DNA from: Chloroflexota bacterium
GTDB taxonomy: Bacteria; Chloroflexota; Anaerolineae; Promineifilales; Promineifilaceae
Direction: 5' to 3'
DNA length: 51,208 nucleotides
Assembly (NCBI GenBank): GCA_020628815.1
Contig: JAHDEN010000022.1
Span: 1-51,208, forward strand
This document shows positions 44,596-51,208 of this stretch, piece after piece; within the stretch, counting starts at the first letter, position 1; every line of letters starts with the position of its first letter. The position numbers and the translations under genes are program-made. The notes beneath the pieces were generated by a model. The model made no database searches and was not told the origin of the DNA. It saw nothing but the letters and a program-made list of their open reading frames with translations.

Positions 44596-46928
44596 TGGAC
44601 AGACTGATTATTTGGTTCTGGCACAGATACCGGCCGCGTGAGGGATGGCTGCTGTTTGGCCTAACATGGCTCATTTTGTGGCTGAGCGTAAGCGCTGTAA
44701 TTTCGGCCGAATGGGTACCAGAAAGCCGACCGATTCAGGCCACATTTTGGGTCGCAACGTGTGTCAGCTATCTGATCATTTGGCGCCCACACATCCGGCC
44801 GTCGATCCATATTTTTCTGCTAGTTTGTTTTATCTGCGGGGCAGCCCTTCTCGGCTCGGTCAACTTTCAGTTTAGGCCGCTTTTCTCAGGGGATTGGCAG
44901 CAATTTAGCCAAGATTTCAGCTTGGGTGCAACCACATTTTGGGCCAAGCTATCAGGGTGGATGCAGGCTGTTTCGACCGGACAATCTTCAGCCGAAACGG
45001 CGGTCTTTGCCCTCGGCTTAGCCCTGCTCGTGGGGGGCTGTGTCGCCTTTATGATTTGGCAGGTTTATCGCCGTAAACGGCCGGTCGTTATGATTTTTAG
45101 CCTTCTGTTTTTACTGGGGCTAAACAGCTATTTTAGCGGCAGCCGGAGCGCCAATATTTTATTTGTCATCTTATTTGGCACCGTCTATCTGGTTATGTGG
45201 GAGCAGTTTAATCGGGAAACCCATTGGCGCAAAAACGAAATCGATCACTCAGACGATATGTTGATGACAACCACAGTGGTCTCGGCCGGGATAACCCTTG
45301 TGCTTTTGTTGGGCAGCATTTTTCTCCCGTCAGTGCCATACTCTGAAATTGCACGACGGTTTCAACAATCTGCCCTAGTCCAAGCGTTTGAGGATCGGTT
45401 TGAACAGGCGTTTGCCGGGGTTAATACGGCCGCAAACCGGCCGGGGACAGACGGCCCACCTGTTGCAGGTGGCGGGCAAAGCTCGGTGGGCATTTTGCCC
45501 CGCCAATATCTGCTTGGCAATCCGCCAGAGCTGGCCGAGACGCCGGTATTTTTAGCCGACGTTCGCTTTAGCCAGCCCCCAGTTGGCCCGTTGCACTGGC
45601 GCGCGTCAAGCTTTGATGTGTATACCGGCCGGGGCTGGCGACGCTCAGACGCAACTGAAGTTGTTGAGCTAGCGACAAAGGAGCAGCTACCAAGCCTCAT
45701 TCCGATCAGCAACAGCGCAGGCCAAATAAATGTTGAACAAACGGTGACATGGTCGAGCGACGGCCGCTTTTCAAATTTGCTGACCATCGGGTTGCCCACC
45801 CAGTTTAGCCAGCCGGTTAAAACACATCTGCGGCCGTTTAACGATCTCTCTCGTGTGTCAAACCCAACTCAATTTACCGTACCCAGCTATCAAGCCAGCA
45901 GCAGGCTGGCTTTGCGCAACCCATCCAGCCTGAACCAGCTAGAAATAACCCCAGACCAGTTTGATAACCTTGAGTTTTACACCCATTACACCACCCTGCC
46001 ACCCAACATTCCGGAACGGGTTTTTGCACTTGCGCAGCAGGTCACGCCCGATGCCCAAACCCCTTTTGAGCAGGCGCTGCAGCTAGAGCAGTTTTTGCGT
46101 CAATACACATACAACTTAGACATTCAGCCGATCCCCGACAATGTCGATCCGGTTGATTATTTTTTGTTTGATTTACAAGAAGGATATTGCGATCTGTATG
46201 CGAGCTCGATGGTGGTTATGGCCCGCAGTTTGGGGCTACCGGCCCGCTTAGGCATCGGGTATCTGCATCCGCAACCGCGTGAGGACGGCCGTTTTTTAAT
46301 TACGCAGGATTTGGGTCATTCATGGGCGGAAATTTACTTTCCCGGGGTAGGTTGGGTTGAATTTGAGCCGACAGCCACTTTCCCGATTGCGGCCGAATTT
46401 GACCCTCTGGCGCAAGGACAGCCAAACGCCGCAACCACGGCCGAAACACCGCCGGTCCCAGAGGCGATGCCGTTACCGGAGCAAACCGAGCCGCTGGTCA
46501 TCTCTCCGGTCTTTTACCTGCTTGCAGCGCTGCTTTTAGGGTGGATGGGGCTGCTCACCGGCCGCTGGGTTCAGCGTCGTAACGAACCAAAAACGCTGGG
46601 AGACATCGTTCTCAAACTGCAAGCCTTCGCACAAAAAATCGACTATCCGGCCGATGCCAGCCAAACGCTGGCTGAATTTTCAGCCGGGTTACAGCAGTTT
46701 CTGCGGGGATGGGTTGAGCACAACCAGCTATCGATCGATGATCAGACATTATCGCGTCAAATCGGCCAAGTTGTTGCCAGCTACGAACGTGATCTGTACG
46801 ATAAAACTCCGCTGGCTGCGGCCGAAGTTGAGCGGTCGATTGGGACGTGGCGCTTGTTTCAGCGGCCATTGCGCAATCTGATCTGGGCCAAACGCTGGCA
46901 AAATTTTATGCGCTACTTTTCCAAGTAG
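44595..46928 (+). CDS. Transglutaminase-like membrane protein (TgpA type)
   Basis: The 777-residue protein has about six to seven N-terminal membrane helices (residues 15-255), an extracytoplasmic transglutaminase/protease core with Cys in EGYCDLYASSMVVMARSLGLPARL, His in DLGHSWAEIYFPGVGWVEFEPTA and a following Asp/Glu, then another membrane helix near 645 and a cytoplasmic DUF4129-type tail (KLQAFAQKIDYPADASQTLAEFS). This is the TgpA arrangement, essential in Pseudomonas but of unclear substrate. It begins inside the stop of the DUF58 gene. Confidence 0.9.
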   Translation: MDRLIIWFWHRYRPREGWLLFGLTWLILWLSVSAVISAEWVPESRPIQATFWVATCVSYLIIWRPHIRPSIHIFLLVCFICGAALLGSVNFQFRPLFSGDWQQFSQDFSLGATTFWAKLSGWMQAVSTGQSSAETAVFALGLALLVGGCVAFMIWQVYRRKRPVVMIFSLLFLLGLNSYFSGSRSANILFVILFGTVYLVMWEQFNRETHWRKNEIDHSDDMLMTTTVVSAGITLVLLLGSIFLPSVPYSEIARRFQQSALVQAFEDRFEQAFAGVNTAANRPGTDGPPVAGGGQSSVGILPRQYLLGNPPELAETPVFLADVRFSQPPVGPLHWRASSFDVYTGRGWRRSDATEVVELATKEQLPSLIPISNSAGQINVEQTVTWSSDGRFSNLLTIGLPTQFSQPVKTHLRPFNDLSRVSNPTQFTVPSYQASSRLALRNPSSLNQLEITPDQFDNLEFYTHYTTLPPNIPERVFALAQQVTPDAQTPFEQALQLEQFLRQYTYNLDIQPIPDNVDPVDYFLFDLQEGYCDLYASSMVVMARSLGLPARLGIGYLHPQPREDGRFLITQDLGHSWAEIYFPGVGWVEFEPTATFPIAAEFDPLAQGQPNAATTAETPPVPEAMPLPEQTEPLVISPVFYLLAALLLGWMGLLTGRWVQRRNEPKTLGDIVLKLQAFAQKIDYPADASQTLAEFSAGLQQFLRGWVEHNQLSIDDQTLSRQIGQVVASYERDLYDKTPLAAAEVERSIGTWRLFQRPLRNLIWAKRWQNFMRYFSK

Positions 46929-46930
46929 GA

Positions 46931-47149
46931 GCATCCGTTGCAGATATAATTGGTATCAACTTAAGAAACTTATCGATCAAAAACCTGCCCAATTTCGCAG
47001 GATGAATCCTGCGGTTAAGATAGGAAGCCCGATAAATCGGGCTCTCGCAGCCATTTTAACCTGATTGATCAGATTTCTTGTCTTAAACGAGGGCTTGAGC
47101 CCTCGGAAATATGGCTGAAGTTGATACCAAAGGGGCATCCGTTGCAGAT
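46931..47149. mobile_element. Repeat element with 15-bp flanking direct repeats, inverted ends and three hairpins
   Basis: GCATCCGTTGCAGAT occurs at 46931-46945 and again, in the same orientation, at 47135-47149. Just inside are 13-bp inverted repeats TTGGTATCAACTT (46950-46962) and AAGTTGATACCAA (47118-47130). Between them are three tight hairpins: GCAGGATgaATCCTGC, AGCCCGATaaATCGGGCT and GAGGGCTtgAGCCCTC. There is no reading frame. It looks like a non-autonomous mobile or multi-hairpin repeat in the convergent gap after the transglutaminase gene. Confidence 0.6.
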
Positions 47150-47177
47150 GTCTACAAAAGATGCCCTTACAGCATCT

Positions 47178-48605
47178 TTAGTGCTGCTTAAAAAATGCCC
47201 AGATTTCGTTGTAAAACTGGCTGTTCGCCGTGTCTCCAATAAGGCCTGAATGAGAAACCCCATTGGCAACGTGATACTTAATCTCGTGACCGGAGTCGCA
47301 ATCTGAGTAGGTGAACGACTCGCCGGTGGTCGTGTCCCACAGCTTATCTTCTGCTACCGGGGTGGTAGAGCAATTAAAGTGGTTGGCCCAGTTCAGCGCA
47401 CTCGCTTCGGCCGAGATAAACTCACCCACCACTGATTCACCCCCATTGATCGGGATTAACGTATCCGCATCTCCATTAAACTGGAAGACAGACAGGGTCC
47501 GCTGCGGGGTCAGCTCACTGGTCGAGACAGACTGTTGTGACGCCAACGTCGCAATCGCACTGAAGTACGTTGTTGATTTACCCAACAAGTTCATCATTCC
47601 AGAACCATTTGAATAGCCAATTCCGTACATTTTCGTCGTGTCGAGTTCGCTGTAACCCGACAATGTCTGGACAATCATATTGACAAACTCAAGGTCGTCA
47701 GCGGTGGTTGCTTCGCTACCTAAATTCCAGTAACCACCATTGCTTCCATCATTTGAATGGCCGTTTGGATAGACCCCCACAAATTCACCTGCATCAATCA
47801 AGGTGCTCAAATGCACGTTATTGACAAACCCAAATCCGGTACCGCCCGCACCATGCAGGGCCATCACAATAGGATAAGGTTGAGCGTTACGGCCGTCGCC
47901 AAACGATTGAGGCATTCGAATATACACCTTACGGGCAACCATTTCTCCTTCAATCATCTGATCAATCGTGATGAGGTTTGTGCCCGGCCGTAAATCTTCA
48001 GGCGTTGGCATGGGAGTCGCGGTTACATTGGGCGCTGGTGTTTGTGTCGGGGTAGCGGTTTCGTTAGGAGAAGGAGTTTGCGTCGGCACAGGGGCCTCAG
48101 TCTCTCCAGCATCTTCCCCATTCAAAATGACGGGCAAATAGCTATTGGTATTGGTCTCAACCACGTCAGCAGCCGACTCAAATGCACCCATATCAATAAT
48201 CGAATTCTGAACACGCTCATTGCCAGCCAAATCGATTGCGACTTGGCTTGTATACGCGGCCGTATTACCCGCATCAATCGCAGGTGAACCAGATTGGAGA
48301 TTTAAGTTCCCATCCAGCATCGGGTCGCTGTCTAAATTGTTGCCACCATCAGTTCCAAATGGACTGTTCCAGCCGGTGCTGCCACCGCTCCCTTCAACAA
48401 TGCTATAGCTGATTGCCGGAGTAGAAGAATTATTGTGAATACTTTCGCCAACAGGGGCCGTATTCCCCCATAAGATGCTGTTGATAAGGGTCGGATCGCT
48501 ATTTGTATTCAACAGTGCTCCACCGCGTGCATTGGTTCCGGCCGCCGTATTTCCATAAAACGTCACATTCGTAAGTGTGGGGCTACTGCTATCAAAATTA
48601 AACAT
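47178..48605 (-). CDS. Beta-helix/PHB-depolymerase-like surface protein, C-terminal part (out of frame at a G8 tract)
   Basis: This 475-residue segment starts mid-domain at MFNFDSSSPTLTNVTFYGNTA and continues the beta-helix repeats of the upstream part in another frame. After NSYLPVILNG and a Thr/Pro linker of about 40 residues comes an esterase of the poly(3-hydroxybutyrate) depolymerase/LpqC (CE1-like) family: VMALHGAGGTG, nucleophile Ser in GIGYSNGSGMM, Asp in FNGDADTLIPI and His near GVSHSGLIGD. It is probably secreted and attached to the surface. The G-run before the ATG is not a credible start site, so the whole gene should read 47178-49387 as one protein of about 736 residues. Confidence 0.8.
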   Translation of the reverse strand: MFNFDSSSPTLTNVTFYGNTAAGTNARGGALLNTNSDPTLINSILWGNTAPVGESIHNNSSTPAISYSIVEGSGGSTGWNSPFGTDGGNNLDSDPMLDGNLNLQSGSPAIDAGNTAAYTSQVAIDLAGNERVQNSIIDMGAFESAADVVETNTNSYLPVILNGEDAGETEAPVPTQTPSPNETATPTQTPAPNVTATPMPTPEDLRPGTNLITIDQMIEGEMVARKVYIRMPQSFGDGRNAQPYPIVMALHGAGGTGFGFVNNVHLSTLIDAGEFVGVYPNGHSNDGSNGGYWNLGSEATTADDLEFVNMIVQTLSGYSELDTTKMYGIGYSNGSGMMNLLGKSTTYFSAIATLASQQSVSTSELTPQRTLSVFQFNGDADTLIPINGGESVVGEFISAEASALNWANHFNCSTTPVAEDKLWDTTTGESFTYSDCDSGHEIKYHVANGVSHSGLIGDTANSQFYNEIWAFFKQH

Positions 48606-49387
48606 CCCCCCCCACTGATTGCGGTATTCCCATAAAAACTAACATTAAAGAGAGTCGGGTTACTCTGGCCGCTATTAAACATGCCGCCCGCATCAAAATT
48701 TGCTGAGTTGTGTACAAATGAAACATTGGTCAGGGCAGGGCTGCTTTGGCTGTTATTAAACATACCACCACCGCCATTAGCACTGTTCCCTGAAAACGAA
48801 ACATTGGTTAGCGTGGGGCTACCGGCTAGGTTGACCATCCCACCCCCACGGTCATTCGGAGTTGTACCGGTCGCTTGCCCGGCCGTCACAGTGAAGCCGT
48901 CTAAAATCGCTGTGGCAGATGTTCCGCTTCCGGTCACTACATGGTAGCTGTTGTCCCCCACAATGTTTGTTGTATCTGTTAAAACGCCGCTCGACCCTAC
49001 GGTATCATCCCCATCAATATCACCGCTTAAAATGGTTAAGTTGGTACGCCAATCCCGTTCGGCTCGAGTACTTTCAGATCCCGAAAACCCGCCCAAAATC
49101 AGCACGTTGTCTACCATTTCAAAGCTGTCATTAACGGTGTTTCCGGGGGTGTACACACCGGCCGCCACCCATATCTCATCTCCGGCCGTAGCCGAAGCCA
49201 ATGCTCCTTGCAGATCGCTGTGAGCGTTCGCCCAACTTGATCCATCATCTAAGCCACCGCTGACTCCAGCGTTAACGTAGATTATGCCAGCCGCCTGAGT
49301 CGGAACATTTATCATGAAGAAGACAGCAATAAGAAAAAAGCCCAAAAGGCTCAAGGTAAACCAAACTGATTTTGAATACGTCATCAT
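48563..49387 (-). CDS. Beta-helix surface protein, N-terminal part, frameshifted at G8
   Basis: The 274-residue frame begins with a signal peptide (VWFTLSLLGFFLIAVFFMINVPTQA) and continues as a right-handed beta-helix with repeats of about 26 residues of the kind GGMFNNSQSSPALTNVSFVHNSA. It leaves frame at a run of eight G's on the minus strand (48606-48613) and ends in 14 unrelated residues. One more G, nine in all, would restore ISGGGMFNFDSSSPTLTN and join it to the esterase part. Either the assembly has lost a base, or the gene is phase-variable or inactivated. Confidence 0.8.
   Translation of the reverse strand: MMTYSKSVWFTLSLLGFFLIAVFFMINVPTQAAGIIYVNAGVSGGLDDGSSWANAHSDLQGALASATAGDEIWVAAGVYTPGNTVNDSFEMVDNVLILGGFSGSESTRAERDWRTNLTILSGDIDGDDTVGSSGVLTDTTNIVGDNSYHVVTGSGTSATAILDGFTVTAGQATGTTPNDRGGGMVNLAGSPTLTNVSFSGNSANGGGGMFNNSQSSPALTNVSFVHNSANFDAGGMFNSGQSNPTLFNVSFYGNTAISGGGCLILIAVAPHLRM
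48606..48613. repeat. Eight-base C/G homopolymer in coding sequence
   Basis: CCCCCCCC on the plus strand, read as GGGGGGGG in the surface-protein gene. It encodes the Gly-Gly of a beta-helix repeat and is the exact point of frame loss. Confidence 0.9.
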
Positions 49388-49650
49388 ATCTTTAGTTAGG
49401 AAAACGGTATATCGGGACTGATGATCAACACATCAATCCGCGCATTCCTCGCCAAGCAGTATGGGAGGTCGGAGGTCGGAATAATAGGCAACATCTTAGG
49501 CTTATCGTCCTAAGGGGGACAACTGTCGATTAATTGAAACGTTTGCAGTCAGGTTTATGGCGTTTCAAAAAGCTCCCCAAGCATAATAGCCACATAAATC
49601 ACTCCCAATCCTTTGCGACTAAATCAGCCACTCGGGGTAAAACTAAGGGC

Positions 49651-51208
49651 ATGCTTCGACAATTTTTCGCCTATTACCGCCCCTACAGAGGGCTTTTTAT
49701 TTTAGACTTCGGCTGTGCCGTTATTGTGGGTATTTTAGAGCTGGGATTTCCACTGGCGATCAATCAATTTATAGACAACCTTTTGCCGAGCAAAAATTGG
49801 CCCCTCATCATTTTGGCCACCTTTATTCTGCTCGGGATCTATGCGCTGAATACGGCTTTGCAATATGTGGTGACTTATTGGGGCCACATGCTCGGCATCA
49901 ACATAGAGACCGACATGCGCACCAAGCTGTTTGATCATCTACAGAAGCTGTCATTCAGCTATTTTGACAATACAAAAACGGGCCACTTAATCGCCCGCAT
50001 CACCACCGACCTGCAGGATATCGGGGAGCTGGCGCATCATGGGCCAGAGGATGTCTTTATCGCCATAATGACGATTATCGGCGCATTTGTGTTGATGGCG
50101 ATGATCCACCTGCAGTTGGCTCTGCTCACCTTTATTGTGGTACCGGTTATTTTGTGGATCGCCATGGTCTACAGCAACAAAATGACTTCAACTTGGCGTC
50201 AGCTTTTCCGCACTTTTGGACAGTTCAACGCCCGTATCGAAGATGCTTTGGGCGGGGTTCGAGTGGTCAAAGCGTTTGCCAATGAGGATCACGAACGGGA
50301 GCTTTTTGCCGTAAACAATTACCGGTATCGGGAAACGAAACTGGTGGCGTACAACATCATGGCGAAAGGGGTTTCAATCAGCTACATGCTGATGCGCTTT
50401 GTGATTTTGTTTGTGATGGTGGCGGGCACGTGGTACGTGCTGCAAGAAGAATTGAGCTATGGGGAATTTATCGCTTACTTGCTGTTGACCAACGTCTTTT
50501 TCCGGCCGATTGAGAAGATCAATTCAGTCATCGAAAGCTATCCCAAAGGGATTGCCGGGTTTAAACAGTATGTAGACATTTTGAGTACCGAGCCTGACAT
50601 TGCAGATGCACCTGATGCGGTAACGGTCGAACATTTAGACGGCAACATCGCTCTCAACAATGTGACCTTTAGCTACGAAGATAACAAGTCGATTTTGCGC
50701 GACATCAATCTGACCATTAATGCGGGGCAGACGGTTGCCTTTGTCGGCCCATCGGGCGCAGGCAAAACAACGTTGTGCAGCCTCATCCCTCGTTTTTACG
50801 ATGTAGACGCGGGGGAGATCACAATTGACGGCATTGATATTCGGGCGATGACGGCCGCATCACTGCGACAGCAGATCGGCATCGTTCAGCAAGATGTCTT
50901 TTTGTTTGCAGGCACCATCGGAGAAAATATCGCCTACGGCAAACTCGACGCCAGCGAAGACGAGATTTGGGACGCAGCCAAACGGGCGCAACTTGACACC
51001 TTTATTCGTGATCAGCCTGATCAAATGCAAACGGTAATTGGCGAGCGTGGGGTCAAGTTATCCGGTGGTCAAAAACAGCGGCTGGCTATCGCCCGCATGT
51101 TCCTGAAGAACCCACCCATCCTTATTTTGGATGAGGCGACTTCGGCCCTCGACACCGCGACAGAAGTGGCGATTCAGCAAGCGTTGGTTGAGCTTTCGAA
51201 AGGGCGCA
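49651..51208 (+). CDS. ABC exporter, permease and ATPase in one chain (cut by the window end)
   Basis: Translation from ATG 49651 gives 519 residues with no stop before the edge. About six membrane helices occupy residues 15-300 (type IV exporter fold; FDNTKTGHLIARITTDLQDIGEL, EDALGGVRVVKAFANEDHE). The ATPase domain has Walker A VGPSGAGKTT, Q-loop IVQQDVFLFAGTIGENIAYG, signature LSGGQKQRLAIARM and Walker B ILILDEATSALD. It is a half-transporter of the MsbA/multidrug kind that must dimerise. AAGGG lies just before the start. Its substrate is unknown, and only the last part of the ATPase is missing. Confidence 0.92.
   Translation, partial: MLRQFFAYYRPYRGLFILDFGCAVIVGILELGFPLAINQFIDNLLPSKNWPLIILATFILLGIYALNTALQYVVTYWGHMLGINIETDMRTKLFDHLQKLSFSYFDNTKTGHLIARITTDLQDIGELAHHGPEDVFIAIMTIIGAFVLMAMIHLQLALLTFIVVPVILWIAMVYSNKMTSTWRQLFRTFGQFNARIEDALGGVRVVKAFANEDHERELFAVNNYRYRETKLVAYNIMAKGVSISYMLMRFVILFVMVAGTWYVLQEELSYGEFIAYLLLTNVFFRPIEKINSVIESYPKGIAGFKQYVDILSTEPDIADAPDAVTVEHLDGNIALNNVTFSYEDNKSILRDINLTINAGQTVAFVGPSGAGKTTLCSLIPRFYDVDAGEITIDGIDIRAMTAASLRQQIGIVQQDVFLFAGTIGENIAYGKLDASEDEIWDAAKRAQLDTFIRDQPDQMQTVIGERGVKLSGGQKQRLAIARMFLKNPPILILDEATSALDTATEVAIQQALVELSKGR

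Noticed and set aside
1..51208. CRISPR array, tRNA or rRNA genes, transposase genes
   Set aside because: I looked for regularly spaced repeats, tRNA-like cloverleaf sequence and transposase motifs by eye and found none.

Overview
The window looks like a chromosomal stretch of a mesophilic, acetate-using heterotroph, probably a Chloroflexota (Anaerolineae/Herpetosiphon-like) bacterium. That assignment is inference. It rests on moderate GC, secreted proteins with Thr/Pro-rich linkers carrying a short (F/Y)xP(I/V/L) motif, DUF4397 repeats, M29 aminopeptidase, CaiB-type CoA transferase and an LLM flavin enzyme. I see no rRNA, tRNA, CRISPR, complete insertion sequence or phage genes.

Layout. 1-5000: a membrane b-type haem protein with two small upstream genes, an OmpR-type response regulator and its histidine kinase, then a membrane-anchored endonuclease/exonuclease/phosphatase-fold protein. 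5000-11000 (minus strand): a 933-aa fusion of a GH5 glycosidase with an epoxide-hydrolase-like enzyme, an EamA transporter, ribokinase and a metallo-beta-lactamase-fold hydrolase. 11000-17000: CaiB CoA transferase, a peroxiredoxin-like gene whose reactive cysteine codon is an in-frame TGA (candidate selenoprotein), a sulfotransferase, M29 aminopeptidase, an SDR and an MDR dehydrogenase. 17000-27250: an acetate module made of ADP-forming acetate-CoA ligase/GNAT, a RamB/ScfR-like regulator, malate synthase and isocitrate lyase. The malate synthase promoter carries two identical 14-bp palindromes and a third degenerate one. 27300-37650: secreted DUF4397 protein, folP/folK, secreted polysaccharide deacetylase, anchored alpha/beta hydrolase and a very large anchored CBM/PQQ-propeller protein. 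37900-47000: FAA-hydrolase-family hydratase, response-regulator/kinase hybrid, LLM oxidoreductase, a foreign-looking shikimate-kinase-like gene, tautomerase, and a DUF58/transglutaminase pair. 47000-51208: a beta-helix/esterase surface protein interrupted at a G8 tract, and an ABC exporter cut by the window edge.

Two genome-scale habits stand out. The palindrome CGGCCG recurs far more often than base composition predicts, in all reading frames and between genes (a HIP1-like pattern), but is absent from the AT-rich kinase gene at 42022. Many intergenic gaps hold imperfect hairpins whose arms are built of short repeated words, different in each gap.

The most interesting items are the candidate UxxC peroxiredoxin with a SECIS-like stem-loop, a 273-bp highly structured element with interleaved helices (2077-2349), two MITE-like inverted-repeat elements (37788-37942, 46931-47149), the operator array at malate synthase, and the G8 tract in the surface protein.
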